NCBI RefSeq assembly: GCF_015624425.1
Contig: NZ_CP049919.1
Location: 4,588,001 to 4,652,000 of the forward strand
Source: Roseateles sp. DAIF2
GTDB lineage: Bacteria; Pseudomonadota; Gammaproteobacteria; Burkholderiales; Burkholderiaceae_C
Direction of reading: 5' to 3'
DNA: 64,000 nt
Of the stretch, positions 18,424 to 26,884 are shown one piece after another. Numbering within the stretch: position 1 is the stretch's first letter; the number at the start of each line of letters is the position of its first letter. The position numbers and the translations under genes were made by a program. The notes beneath the pieces were generated by a model. The model was not told where the DNA came from and ran no database searches. It was given only the letters and a program-made list of their open reading frames with translations.

Positions 18424-19431
18424 ATGGATCTACTCGACAGCATGAAGGTCTATGTGCTGGCGGTGGAGAAGGGCAGCCTCAGCGCCGCCGCCACGGCCTG
18501 CGACATCTCCTCGACGATGGCCGGCAACCATCTGCGCGCGCTGGAGCAGCGCCTGCGCATGAAGCTGCTGAACCGCACCACCCGGCGCCAGCACCTGACC
18601 GCCTTCGGCCAGGACTACTACCTGCGCTGCAAGGAGATCCTGCGCCTGGTGGCCGAGACCGATGCCCAGGCCCAGCATCTGCAGCTGGCGCCGGCCGGGC
18701 GGCTGCGCGTCAGCGCGCCGGTCAGCTTCGGCAGCGAGGTGCTGATGCCCGCCCTGCCCGACTACCTGGCGCGCTACCCCGAGGTCGAGGTCGACCTGGT
18801 GCTGTCCGACCGCGTCGTCGATCTGGTCGAGGAGGGCTTCGAGGCCGCGGTGCGCGTCGGCCCGCTGCCGGAGGCCTCGGACCTGGTCGCCCGGCCGCTG
18901 GCGCCCTATTGCCTGATGATCTGCGCCGCGCCGGACTACCTGGCGCGCCGCGGCACGCCGAAACAGCCGGAAGACCTGGCGGCGCATGAATGCCTGGCCT
19001 TCAGCGCCACCGCGCTGGCGCCCTGGCGCATGGTCGGCCCCGACGGCAGCGAACACCGGGTGCCGGTCGGCGGCCGGCTGCAGGTCAACCAGGGTCAGGC
19101 CTTGCGCGCCGCGGCCCTGCACGGGCTGGGCATCATCCTGCAGCCCGCCATTCTGCTGGAGGCCGATGTGCGCGCCGGGCGCCTGGTACGCCTGCTGCCG
19201 GACTTCGTGCTGCCCAGCCGGCCGACCCATGTGGTCTACCTGCCGGATCGCTACCGCGCGCCCAAGCTGCGCAGCTTCGTCGACTTCCTGGCCGAGCGCT
19301 TCGCCGACACCCTGTCGCCGCCGGCCCCGGCCGGGCGGAACGGTGACGGTTCATCGGCCCCCGATGCAGCCTGTCCCGACGGATCGACGCTGCGTCGGAG
19401 CGCCGGCAAGACCCGACCCCGCCGCGCCTAG
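18424..19431 (+). CDS. LysR-family regulator divergent from oxidoreductase gene
   Basis: This is a 335-residue LysR protein. MDLLDSMKVYVLAVEKGSLSAAATACDIS is the family start, and the ATG at 18424 is preferred to one three codons earlier. The helix-turn-helix STMAGNHLRALEQRLRMKLLNRTTR lies within the first 60 residues, followed by an effector domain of the small-subunit TrxB/DsdC-like type (GRLRVSAPVSFGSEVL, GFEAAVRVGPLPEASDLVARPL). An unstructured tail of about 40 Pro/Ala/Arg residues after residue 295 is longer than usual. It probably controls the divergent oxidoreductase gene at 17308-18315. Confidence 0.92.
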   Translation: MDLLDSMKVYVLAVEKGSLSAAATACDISSTMAGNHLRALEQRLRMKLLNRTTRRQHLTAFGQDYYLRCKEILRLVAETDAQAQHLQLAPAGRLRVSAPVSFGSEVLMPALPDYLARYPEVEVDLVLSDRVVDLVEEGFEAAVRVGPLPEASDLVARPLAPYCLMICAAPDYLARRGTPKQPEDLAAHECLAFSATALAPWRMVGPDGSEHRVPVGGRLQVNQGQALRAAALHGLGIILQPAILLEADVRAGRLVRLLPDFVLPSRPTHVVYLPDRYRAPKLRSFVDFLAERFADTLSPPAPAGRNGDGSSAPDAACPDGSTLRRSAGKTRPRRA

Positions 19432-19467
19432 ACTGCGCCGCTTCCCTCACCACCCCATAGCCAAGCC

Positions 19468-19656
19468 ATGATCCAGCGCCTCGCCCTCCTGACCCTGAGC
19501 ACCGCCGCCGCCCTGCTCACCAGCGCTTGCGTCATCACCCCGCATAGCAGCAGCGCCCAGCCGAGCGATGTCGCCAAGCTGAGCGAGCAGGCCCTCGCCA
19601 CCTGCGGCGCCGGCCAGGTCAAGGAGGTCAACGCGAAGAGCTTCACCTGCAAATAA
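19468..19656 (+). CDS. Small lipoprotein
   Basis: This is a 62-residue predicted lipoprotein. The N terminus MIQRLALLTLSTAAALLTSAC is a short signal ending in a lipobox (LTSAC), which would be lipidated on Cys21. The mature part is only 42 residues, hydrophilic, with two further cysteines (ATCGAG and a terminal FTCK) that could form a disulfide. A -10-like TAGACT lies at 19429-19434. It converges on the minus-strand operon at 19658-22550, with stops one base apart. I do not recognise the family. Confidence 0.72.
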   Translation: MIQRLALLTLSTAAALLTSACVITPHSSSAQPSDVAKLSEQALATCGAGQVKEVNAKSFTCK

Positions 19657-19657
19657 C

Positions 19658-21001
19658 TCAGCGCGAGCCGGTGGCAGCCGCCGCCGCGCCGCGCAGGATC
19701 TCCAGCCGCTCGGCCAGCTGCTCGGGGCCGTAGGGGCTCCAGTCGCCGCGACGTGTCGCGAACAGGGTCAGCAGCTGCTCCAGATTGCCCAGCAGCTCGG
19801 GCCGCTCCGGCGCCAGCGCCAGCGCGGCCATCAGCTCGCGCGTCAGGCGCTCGCTGCCGGCCTTGCCCAGCGGCGCCGTGCTCGCCGCGCGGGCCAGCGC
19901 CGCCAGCTGGCGCGCACCGGCATAGTCGGGCATCAGCTCGCGGCTGCGCTCGAAGAAGCCCAGCGCCGCCTCGCGCTCGCCGCGCTCCCAGGCCAGCCAG
20001 CCGCGCAGCGCCGCGGCCAGGCCCCAGGGCAGCGGCGCCAGCTCGGCGGCCAGCGCCTGCTCGTAGCGCGCCAGCCCGGCCTCGATCGCGCGCAGCGTGC
20101 GCTGGCGCTCCGCCGCGCCGACCGGCTGCGTCGTCGTACGCAGCCGCATGAAGCCGGCCACCGCGTCGACAAAGGCCAGCTCCGGCAGCCAGCGCTGCAG
20201 CGACCAGTCCGGCGCCGCCTCGCCGCGCACCTGCACCCAGCCGGCCGGCCCGCCGCCCATCGGCTGCAGCTGCATCCAGTCGCCGCGCGCCGCGGTGATC
20301 CAGTAGGCAAAGGCCTCATGCGGGCGGAAGTCCAGCGAGCGCCCCGGCGCATCGGCGCGCGGCTGCTGGCGCAGCAGCATCGCCTGGCGAAAGTCGCGGT
20401 CCACCCGCGCCAGCTCCGATCGGCCGATGCGCCGCGGCGCGAAGGCCAGGGCCTGCGCCGGCAGCCCCGCCTCCAGGCGCGGCAGGCCCGGCGCGATCTC
20501 GAAGCCCAGGCGCTCATCCACCGGGCCGTGCGGGCCCTGGCGCACGAAGCGCAGATAGCTCTGCAGATAGAACTCGCCGCCCTGCTCGAACAAGCGCCCC
20601 CAGACCAGCACCGCGGCCTGCCCCGGCTTCAGCGCGCCGCTGCCGCCGGGCTTGCCGATGCGTGCCAGCACCCGGTCCACATCGCAGACCTGGCCCGGCT
20701 CGCTGAGCAGGTTCTTCGCGCCGATCGAGCCGTACTTCAGCAACCCCATCAGCGTTTCCAGATGCACCAGCGAGGCCAGCTGCCGGCTCGCCAGCTGCAG
20801 TTCCTGCACCGGCGCCGCGCTGCCGCCATAGGCCGCGGCGGCGGCCGGCGGCTCATAGCGGTAGGGCAGCACCAGCACATTCAGCGCCGCGCCGGGGAAC
20901 ACCGATGCGTATTCGCAGGGCTCGACGCCGCCGGCCCGCGCCGGCCGCGCAAGGCCAGCCAACAGCAGCAGCGTCAGGAACAGGCAGGACAGGCGCCGCA
21001 T
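19658..21001 (-). CDS. Unknown exported protein with TPR-like C-terminal region
   Basis: This is a 447-residue protein I do not recognise. The start MRRLSCLFLTLLLLAGLARPARA at 21001 is a typical signal peptide. After it come a possible nucleotide-free alpha/beta segment (GAALNVLVLPYRYEPP, PGQAAVLVWGRLFEQGGEFYLQSYLRF), an SH3-like stretch (GDWMQLQPMGGGPAGWVQVRGEA) and a helical region with TPR-like character (ALRGWLAWERGEREAALGFFERSRELMPDYAGARQL, then LMAALALAPERPELLGNL). It is the third gene of a tight operon with 21004-21840 (2-base gap) and 21870-22550. A periplasmic scaffold or signal-reporting role is only a guess. Confidence 0.75.
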   Translation of the reverse strand: MRRLSCLFLTLLLLAGLARPARAGGVEPCEYASVFPGAALNVLVLPYRYEPPAAAAAYGGSAAPVQELQLASRQLASLVHLETLMGLLKYGSIGAKNLLSEPGQVCDVDRVLARIGKPGGSGALKPGQAAVLVWGRLFEQGGEFYLQSYLRFVRQGPHGPVDERLGFEIAPGLPRLEAGLPAQALAFAPRRIGRSELARVDRDFRQAMLLRQQPRADAPGRSLDFRPHEAFAYWITAARGDWMQLQPMGGGPAGWVQVRGEAAPDWSLQRWLPELAFVDAVAGFMRLRTTTQPVGAAERQRTLRAIEAGLARYEQALAAELAPLPWGLAAALRGWLAWERGEREAALGFFERSRELMPDYAGARQLAALARAASTAPLGKAGSERLTRELMAALALAPERPELLGNLEQLLTLFATRRGDWSPYGPEQLAERLEILRGAAAAATGSR

Positions 21002-21003
21002 GA

Positions 21004-21840
21004 TCAGCCCTCCTCCGCGTCGCAGGGCTGTGCCGGCTCGCGCAGGCGCAGCAGCCCCAGCTTGGGATAGTTCGCATCGGCCTTGGCCTGCGCCACCGCC
21101 TGCCCGGCCGCGGCGCGCACCTGCTCGCGCAGCCGCGCCAGGTCGTCGCGGCTGCGGCCGGCCAGCGGGCGGCGCGCGATCGCGCCCAGCAGATGGCCGG
21201 CTCGGCAGAGGTTGCGATGCGCCAGCTCGAAGCTGCGCTCGCGCAGCAGCTTCAGGCCGAAGGCGCTGGCGACGAAGGCATCGATGTCGGTCGGCCGCGC
21301 GATCAGCAGCACCGGATCGCTGGTCGGCGCCGCGCCGGCCTCCGGATAGCGCAGGCGCTGCAGCGCCGAGGCGCCGGCGGCCGCGCTGGCGCCCTGCTCG
21401 TTGGCCGCCTGCTGCAGCGGCACCAGCAGGAAGTTCATCTGCGCCTGCGGCTGCGGCCGGCCGTCGGCGCCGGGGCCGCTCGACAGCAGGCCCCAGACCT
21501 CCAGCAGCACGCGCCGCGTGTGCAGCGCGTCGACGATGTCGCGGCCGAAGTCTTGCCCGTCCAGCGCCGGCGCGCGGCCCGGGCAGGCGACGAAGCGCAC
21601 GTCGGTGCCGGGCGACAGCACCCAGCGCGCATCGCGGTTCTGGTCCAGCTCGAACTGCAGCTGCTGCATGAACTGGCGCAGCTGCGCCGGCTGGGTGAAC
21701 AGCGGGCCGCTGGGCTCGCTGAGGAACACTGTGAAGCGCCCGGCCGCCGGCTGGCAGTCGACCAGGGCCGCGCGCCCGAGCGCCGGCAGCAGCGCCAGCA
21801 GGGCCGGCAACAGCAGCCATCGAATGGTCTTGGTCCTCAT
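21004..21840 (-). CDS. Unknown exported protein
   Basis: This is a 278-residue protein with an N-terminal signal (MRTKTIRWLLLPALLALLPALGRA) and a mature part I cannot assign. Notable segments are CQPAAGRFTVFLSEPSGPLFTQPAQL, RDARWVLSPGTDVRFVACPG, a DIVDALHTRRVLLEVWG stretch and a helical tail (NLCRAGHLLGAIARRPLAG). Four cysteines in the mature region could pair in the periplasm. It is the middle gene of a three-gene operon, 29 bases after the membrane-anchored helical protein and 2 bases before the TPR-like protein. It probably forms an envelope complex with them. Confidence 0.72.
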   Translation of the reverse strand: MRTKTIRWLLLPALLALLPALGRAALVDCQPAAGRFTVFLSEPSGPLFTQPAQLRQFMQQLQFELDQNRDARWVLSPGTDVRFVACPGRAPALDGQDFGRDIVDALHTRRVLLEVWGLLSSGPGADGRPQPQAQMNFLLVPLQQAANEQGASAAAGASALQRLRYPEAGAAPTSDPVLLIARPTDIDAFVASAFGLKLLRERSFELAHRNLCRAGHLLGAIARRPLAGRSRDDLARLREQVRAAAGQAVAQAKADANYPKLGLLRLREPAQPCDAEEG

Positions 21841-21869
21841 CTGCCGCTCCTTGTCCGAAGGAAGAAAGA

Positions 21870-22550
21870 TCAGAAGGCGTCCCGCTCCAGCTGCTCCAGC
21901 GCCAGGCGCACGCTGCGCTGCAGCCGCGGATAGACCTCGCCCGGCCCCTCGGGCGGCTGGCGCAGCAGGGTCTCGAAGGCCTGCGGCCGGCCCGCTGCGG
22001 CCGCCTCCACCAGGGCCAGATAGCGCTGCAGCGCCGGCCGCGCCTGGCGGCAGCCATGCTGGCCCAGCATCTGCACCACCAGCTCATGCGCCTGCCATTC
22101 GTACTGGCGGCGCAGGCCTAGCACCCGCGGTAGGGCCGCGCAGACCAGGGCCGGCTCGCGCAGCGCCAGCGCATTGAGCCCCTCGGCCGCGGCCAGGGTC
22201 TCCAGCCCGCTGCCACGCAGCACGCTCAGGAGTCCCGGCAGCGCCGGCTCGCCATAGGCCGCCAGCAGGATGGCCGCACTCTTCAGCTCCGCCTCGCTGG
22301 GCGGCCGGCCGGGCTCGCGGCCCTGGCCGTAGAGCTGCTGCAGCAAGCCCTGCATCTCCTTGGTGTAGCTGAGGTCCAGCTGGCGCTGCTTGATCGCCAG
22401 GTCCACCGAGTCCTTCAGCGCGAAGCCCAGCACCAGGATCACCGCCGCGCCCAGCAGCTTGGGCAGCTCGGCGCCCATCCAGGCCGCGAAGCGCGCGGGC
22501 CAGGGTTGGCTTTTTCCCTGAACGGTTTCGCTGTCGACCTCAGCACCCAT
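21870..22550 (-). CDS. Unknown membrane-anchored helical-repeat protein
   Basis: This is a 226-residue protein with one N-terminal membrane segment (about residues 30-48, LPKLLGAAVILVLGFALKDSV). It is followed by an all-helical region with HEAT-like character: SAAILLAAYGEPALPGLLSVLRG, LETLAAAEGLNALALREPALV and LVVQMLGQHGCRQARPALQRYL have the repeating pattern. There is no signal-peptidase site, so it is probably anchored with the repeats on one side of the inner membrane. It is the first gene of the operon that continues with two exported proteins. The family is not recognised. Confidence 0.72.
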   Translation of the reverse strand: MGAEVDSETVQGKSQPWPARFAAWMGAELPKLLGAAVILVLGFALKDSVDLAIKQRQLDLSYTKEMQGLLQQLYGQGREPGRPPSEAELKSAAILLAAYGEPALPGLLSVLRGSGLETLAAAEGLNALALREPALVCAALPRVLGLRRQYEWQAHELVVQMLGQHGCRQARPALQRYLALVEAAAAGRPQAFETLLRQPPEGPGEVYPRLQRSVRLALEQLERDAF

Positions 22551-22619
22551 GCCGCCCGTCCCTGCCGTCCGCCGCGATGGTTGCCGTTTTCGCTCGGGAC
22601 GCCATGGGTGTCAAACCCT

Positions 22620-22882
22620 AGGAGCCTGTCGGGCTTGGGCATGAGCCCGCGTTGTGCGACAGGAGGCGCAGGCAAGGCGACAAGCGCAAGCTGGACTCAT
22701 GTCCAGCGAGCATTGGCAACGCTGCATGCGCCCCCTGTCACACAACCCGAAGGGCCATCGCCTGGGGCCGCCAGACGTTGTTGCAGCCTCCTGGTGTGGC
22801 GCGAGCCACACGGCGTCGCCTGCGCCTAGCCTGGCGGCCCCAGGCGATGGCGCGGGCACATGCCCAAGCCCGACAGGCTCCT
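22620..22882. repeat. Intergenic inverted-repeat element B (24-bp perfect ends, two internal arms)
   Basis: The outer arms 22620-22643 (starting AGGAGCCTGTCGGGCTTGG) and 22859-22882 are perfect inverted repeats of 24 bp. Inside are two arms. 22654-22670 pairs with 22727-22743 (15 of 17) and encloses the small hairpin GCTGGAC-TCAT-GTCCAGC. 22755-22774 pairs perfectly over 20 bp with 22831-22850. The whole folds as a three-way junction. It occupies half of the 539-base gap between the unknown operon and the ABC transporter operon; the remainder carries the operator at 22928. Small ORFs inside are not credible. Confidence 0.75.
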
Positions 22883-22927
22883 TAAACGCCACAACATGAG
22901 GCGCGATGCACCAAATTGGTCTTGACA

Positions 22928-22939
22928 AAAGTGTATACA
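22928..22939 (+). promoter_or_regulatory. Second copy of the GntR-type operator, before the ABC transporter
   Basis: AAAGTGTATACA is identical to 12286-12297, which overlaps the uraH/GntR palindrome. It directly follows TTGACA (22922-22927), which could be a -35 hexamer, though no good -10 follows at 17 bases. It lies 150 bases before the transporter gene at 23090. The sharing suggests control of the transporter by the purine-locus GntR protein. Confidence 0.55.
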
Positions 22940-23089
22940 GACTGCCATGGTGCCTGTATGCAGTTGTTCGCCCAAATGAGTCGGTTTTAGGCCGCCATCG
23001 CGTGGCATGGAGCTTGCTCAAACGGGCTGATCGCGCCGGGCTGATGTGGTTCCTCCCGGCTCCCCTGGTTTCCCCGGAGACATGCACGC

Positions 23090-24190
23090 ATGAGCAGCTA
23101 CAGCAGCCCTACCCACGCCCCTTCCTCCTCCTCTTTTCTGATGCGCGCGCGCCGCCGCTGGCTGGCCGCCGCGCTGCTGGCCGGCGCCGGGCTGGGCATC
23201 AGCGCCCCGGCCCAGGCCCAGGCCCAGTCGGCCACGCCGATCAAGTTCCAGCTCGACTGGCGCTTCGAGGGACCCTCGGCCCTGTTCCTGCTGCCGATCG
23301 CCAAGGGCTATTTCAAGAGCGCCGGCCTGGAGGTGAACCTGGACGCCGGCAACGGCTCGGGCGGCGCGGTCACGCGCGTGGCCTCGGGCTCCTACGACCT
23401 GGGCTTCGCCGACCTGGCGGCGCTGATGGAGTTCCACGCCAACAACCCGGATGCGCCGAACAAGCCGGTGGCCGTGATGATGGTCTACAACAACACGCCG
23501 GCCGCGGTGCTGGCGCTGAAGAAGAGCGGCATTGCGAGCGTGGCCCAGCTCTCCGGCAAGAAGCTCGGCGCGCCGGTGTTCGACGCCGGCCGGCGCGGCT
23601 TCCCGATCCTGGCCAAGGCCAACAAGATCGAGGGCGCCAGCTGGGTCAGCATGGACCCGCCGCTGCGCGAGACCATGCTGGCGCGCGGCGATGTCGACGC
23701 GATCACCGGCTTCTCCTTCACCTCGCTCTTGAACCTGGAGGCACGCGGCGTCAAGGCGGCCGATGTCGTCACCTTCCCCTACCCCGACCATGGCGTGAAG
23801 CTCTACGGCAACGCGATCATCGCCAGCCCGAAGATCATCAAGGAGAAGCCGGAGCTGGTGAAGGCCTTCCTGTCGGCCTTCGCGAAGGGCGCGAAGGAGG
23901 TGATGGCCAACCCGGATGCCGCGATCGCCTTCGTCAAGCAGCGCGACGCGATCATCAACGAAAGCCTGGAGAAGCGCCGCCTGCGCATGGCGATCGACGC
24001 GGTGATCGCCAGCCCCGACGCGCGCGCCGAGGGCTTCGGCCAGGTGATGGGCCCGCGCCTGGCCCTGATGGCCAGCCAGATCTCGGACGCCTACGGCACC
24101 AAGACGCGCGTGGTGCCGGAGGCCGTGTGGACTTCGGCATTCCTGCCGGCCAAGGCCGAGCTCGATACGGTGCTCCCCGCCAAGCGCTGA
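23090..24190 (+). CDS. ABC transporter substrate-binding protein (NMT1/THI5-like)
   Basis: This is a 366-residue periplasmic receptor. A GGAGA ribosome site 9 bases upstream supports the ATG at 23090; an alternative start at residue 18 (MRARRRWLAAALL) would give a shorter signal. The mature part shows NMT1/THI5/SsuA-type motifs: IKFQLDWRFEGPSALFLLPIAKGYFKSAGLEV, SGSYDLGFADLAALMEF and AITGFSFTSLLNLEARGV. The family includes receptors for pyrimidine precursors, nitrate, taurine and sulfonates. With the operator at 22928 shared with the purine locus, a ureide or purine ligand is plausible (inference). It is the first gene of the operon with 24203 and 25027. Confidence 0.9.
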   Translation: MSSYSSPTHAPSSSSFLMRARRRWLAAALLAGAGLGISAPAQAQAQSATPIKFQLDWRFEGPSALFLLPIAKGYFKSAGLEVNLDAGNGSGGAVTRVASGSYDLGFADLAALMEFHANNPDAPNKPVAVMMVYNNTPAAVLALKKSGIASVAQLSGKKLGAPVFDAGRRGFPILAKANKIEGASWVSMDPPLRETMLARGDVDAITGFSFTSLLNLEARGVKAADVVTFPYPDHGVKLYGNAIIASPKIIKEKPELVKAFLSAFAKGAKEVMANPDAAIAFVKQRDAIINESLEKRRLRMAIDAVIASPDARAEGFGQVMGPRLALMASQISDAYGTKTRVVPEAVWTSAFLPAKAELDTVLPAKR

Positions 24191-24202
24191 GGGAGTCGCC
24201 GC

Positions 24203-25030
24203 ATGGACAACAACAACTATGTCGACTTCCGGCGGGTCTGGCTCGCCTACAACGACCAGCTCTGGAAACAAGGGGTGTTCGCGGTCGAGGACATCTCGCT
24301 GACCCTGAAGCGCGGCGAGTTCGCGGCCATCGTCGGCCCCTCGGGCTGCGGCAAGTCCACCTTCATGAAGCTGGCCACCGGGCTGAAGAAACCCAGCCGC
24401 GGCGAGATCCATGTCGCCGGCCAATTGGTCGAGGGGCCGCTGAAGATCAGCGGCATGGCCTTCCAGGCCGCCTCGCTGCTTCCCTGGCGCACGACCTTGG
24501 ACAACGTGATGCTGCCGCTGGAGATCGTCGAGCCGCATCGCTCGCAGCTGCGCTCTCGACGCGCGGAGTATGTCGAGCGTGCCCGCGCGCTGCTGGCCAG
24601 CGTCGGCCTGGCCGGCTATGAGGACAAGTTCCCCTGGCAGCTGTCCGGCGGCATGCAGCAGCGTGCCAGCATCTGCCGCGCGCTGATCCACGAGCCCCAG
24701 CTCCTGCTGCTGGACGAGCCCTTCGGCGCGCTGGACGCCTTCACCCGCGAGGAGCTGTGGTGTGCGCTGCGCGACCTTCAGGCCGCGAAGGGCTTCAACG
24801 TGATCCTGGTGACCCATGACCTGCGCGAAAGCGTCTTCCTCGCCGACACCGTCTATGTGATGAGCAAGAGCCCCGGCCGCATCCTGCACCGCCGAGCGAT
24901 CGAGCTGCCGCGCCCGCGCGAGCTGGAGATCACCTACACCCCGGCCTTCACCGAGATCGTGCACGAGCTGCGCGGGCATATCGGCGCCCTGCGTCATGTC
25001 GGGAAGACCGGCGCGGAGGTGGCCCAATGA
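24203..25030 (+). CDS. ABC transporter ATP-binding protein (nitrate/sulfonate/pyrimidine type)
   Basis: This is a 275-residue ATPase subunit. Walker A is GPSGCGKST near residue 48, the Q-loop lies in SGMAFQAASLLPWRT, the signature is LSGGMQQRASICRAL, Walker B is LLLLDEPFGALD, and the H-loop is VTHDLRESVFLADTVYVM. It powers uptake through the permease at 25027, whose start overlaps this stop as ATGA. It belongs to the SsuB/TauB-like cluster. Regulation is expected to follow the upstream receptor gene. Confidence 0.94.
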   Translation: MDNNNYVDFRRVWLAYNDQLWKQGVFAVEDISLTLKRGEFAAIVGPSGCGKSTFMKLATGLKKPSRGEIHVAGQLVEGPLKISGMAFQAASLLPWRTTLDNVMLPLEIVEPHRSQLRSRRAEYVERARALLASVGLAGYEDKFPWQLSGGMQQRASICRALIHEPQLLLLDEPFGALDAFTREELWCALRDLQAAKGFNVILVTHDLRESVFLADTVYVMSKSPGRILHRRAIELPRPRELEITYTPAFTEIVHELRGHIGALRHVGKTGAEVAQ

Positions 25031-25800
25031 GCCATCGCGCCCAACAGCTGTTCCAACGCTTCGCCCCCTGGCTGCTGCTCGCCGCCATCCTGCTGCTGTG
25101 GCAGCTGGTGTGCAGCGCGCTGCAGGTCTCGGACTTCATCTTCCCCAGCCCCTGGTCGGTGGCGCTGGCCGGGATCGAGCATTGGCAGGCCATCCTGGGC
25201 CATGCCTGGCGCACCTTCTGGGTGACCCTGCTCGGCTTCGGCATCGCGATCGTCGTCGGCGTGCTGCTGGGCTTCCTGATGGGCAGCTCGCAGCTGGCCT
25301 ACAAGGCCATGTACCCGCTGATGACCGGCTTCAACGCCCTGCCCAAGGCCGCCTTCGTGCCCATCCTGGTCGTGTGGTTCGGCATCGGCGTCGGCCCCGC
25401 GGTGCTGACCGCCTTCCTGATCAGCTTCTTCCCCATCATGGTCAACATCGCCACCGGCCTGGCCACCCTGGAGCCGGAGCTGGAGGACGTGCTGCGCGTG
25501 CTGGGCGCGCGCCGCTGGGATGTGCTGATCAAGGTCGGGCTGCCGCGCTCCCTGCCCTATTTCTTCGCGGCGCTGAAGGTGGCGATCACCCTGGCCTTTG
25601 TCGGCAGCACGGTCTCCGAGATGACCGCCTCCAACGAGGGCATCGGCTATCTGCTGATCTCGGCCGGCGCCTCGATGCAGATGGGCCTGGCCTTCGCCGG
25701 CCTGGTCACCGTCGGCGTGATGGCGATGCTGATGTACGAGCTGTTCGCGGTGCTGGAACGGCGCCTGACCGGCTGGGCCCATCGCGGCGGCCAGCATTGA
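25027..25800 (+). CDS. ABC transporter permease (SsuC/TauC-like)
   Basis: This is a 257-residue inner-membrane permease with about six hydrophobic helices. The coupling loop typical of BPD_transp_1 is visible: LEPELEDVLRVLGARRWDVLIKVGLPRSLPYFFAALKVA. The N-terminal helix LLLAAILLLWQLVCSAL and the DFIFPSPWSVALAG segment are typical of the SsuC group. It overlaps the ATPase gene by four bases and completes the receptor-ATPase-permease set. The next gene is a porin, 37 bases away, which may serve the same substrate at the outer membrane. Confidence 0.93.
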   Translation: MSHRAQQLFQRFAPWLLLAAILLLWQLVCSALQVSDFIFPSPWSVALAGIEHWQAILGHAWRTFWVTLLGFGIAIVVGVLLGFLMGSSQLAYKAMYPLMTGFNALPKAAFVPILVVWFGIGVGPAVLTAFLISFFPIMVNIATGLATLEPELEDVLRVLGARRWDVLIKVGLPRSLPYFFAALKVAITLAFVGSTVSEMTASNEGIGYLLISAGASMQMGLAFAGLVTVGVMAMLMYELFAVLERRLTGWAHRGGQH

Positions 25801-25837
25801 ATTTCCCCTGTTTCCTCACCCTCCCCAAAAGCAAACC

Positions 25838-26851
25838 ATGAATCCCATCAAGAACAAGAAGCTGCTGATCGCCAGCACCCTGCTGGGCCTGGCCTGCGCC
25901 GCGCAGGCCCAGAGCACGGGCAGCAAGGTCACGCTCTACGGCCTGATCGACCTCAGCGTCGGCTCCGGCAAGAACCCCGGCGGCTCCGCGATCAAGAACG
26001 TCGACAGCGGCAAGCTGAGCACCAGCTATTTCGGCCTCTCGGGTAGCGAGGAACTGGGCGACGGCCTGTCGGCCTTCTTCACCCTGGACAGCTTCCTGCG
26101 CGCCGATGTCGGCAACAACGGCCGCTTCAACGGCGACAACTTCTGGGCCCGCAACGCCTTCGTCGGCCTGTCGCACAAGGACCTGGGCCTGGTCCGCCTG
26201 GGCCGCAACACGACGCCGCTGTTCGTGCAGACCCTGGCCTTCAATGCCTTCGGCGACTCCTTCGGCTATTCGCCCAGCATCCGCCAGTACTTCAGCGCCG
26301 GCGCCACCATCAGCGGCACCACCGCCACCGGCGACACCGGCTGGAGCGATTCCGTCCAGTACCTGAGCCCCAAGTTCGGCGGCTTCAGCTTCGGCGCCAT
26401 CGTCGCGGCCGGCGAGGGCGCGGGCGGCAAGAATTACGGCGTCAACGCCGGCTATGCCGCGGGCGCCTTCGCCGCCAGCTTCAACTACCAGAACGTCAAG
26501 AAGGACGGCGCCGCACCGGTCGCCGACAGCAAGACCTGGCAGGGTGCCGCCTCCTACGACCTCGGCGCCGCCAAGCTGTTTGGCCAGTATGGCAAGGTCG
26601 AGAACAGCAGCAATGGGCGCGACTACAAGATCACCGGCCTCGGCGCCGCGGTCCCGGTCGGCGACGGCAAGCTGCTGGCGCAGTACGGCCGGATGAGCGC
26701 CTCGGCCGGCCCGGACCGCAAGACCCTCACCGTCGGCTACGACCATTACCTGTCCAAGCGCACCGATGTCTATGCGGTCGCGATGAGCGACAAGCTCGAC
26801 GGCCTGTCCGGCGGCAGCAGCTATTCGCTGGGCATCCGCCACCGCTTCTGA
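25838..26851 (+). CDS. Gram-negative trimeric porin (Burkholderiales type)
   Basis: This is a 337-residue outer-membrane porin. After a signal peptide ending in ACAAQAQS come VTLYGLIDLSVG, SYFGLSGSEELGDGLSAFFTLDS, ARNAFVGLSHKDLGLVRLGRNTTP (loop 3 region) and a terminal strand SYSLGIRHRF with the C-terminal phenylalanine needed by the BAM machinery. Lengths and motifs match the Porin_4 family. It follows the ABC transporter permease by 37 bases, so it may be co-expressed for the same solute. The weak hairpin after the stop may end the transcript. Confidence 0.95.
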   Translation: MNPIKNKKLLIASTLLGLACAAQAQSTGSKVTLYGLIDLSVGSGKNPGGSAIKNVDSGKLSTSYFGLSGSEELGDGLSAFFTLDSFLRADVGNNGRFNGDNFWARNAFVGLSHKDLGLVRLGRNTTPLFVQTLAFNAFGDSFGYSPSIRQYFSAGATISGTTATGDTGWSDSVQYLSPKFGGFSFGAIVAAGEGAGGKNYGVNAGYAAGAFAASFNYQNVKKDGAAPVADSKTWQGAASYDLGAAKLFGQYGKVENSSNGRDYKITGLGAAVPVGDGKLLAQYGRMSASAGPDRKTLTVGYDHYLSKRTDVYAVAMSDKLDGLSGGSSYSLGIRHRF

Positions 26852-26853
26852 GC

Positions 26854-26868
26854 GACCGCGGGGCGGTC
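26854..26868 (+). terminator. Weak hairpin after the porin gene
   Basis: A 6-bp stem GACCGC / GCGGTC with a 3-base loop follows the porin stop and is followed only by TTA. It is short, so it is a weak candidate. Confidence 0.35.
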
Positions 26869-26869
26869 T

Positions 26870-26875
26870 TAGAAT
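26870..26875 (+). promoter_or_regulatory. Possible -10 box (TAGAAT) for the DUF2946-like gene
   Basis: TAGAAT ends 9 bases before the GTG at 26885, so the transcript would be nearly leaderless. A -35 is not evident. Confidence 0.35.
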
Positions 26876-26884
26876 CCGGCCACC

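Noticed and set aside
22922..22950. Complete sigma-70 promoter TTGACA plus -10 before the ABC transporter
   Set aside because: The TTGACA is good but no acceptable -10 lies 16-18 bases downstream, so only the operator-like motif is reported.
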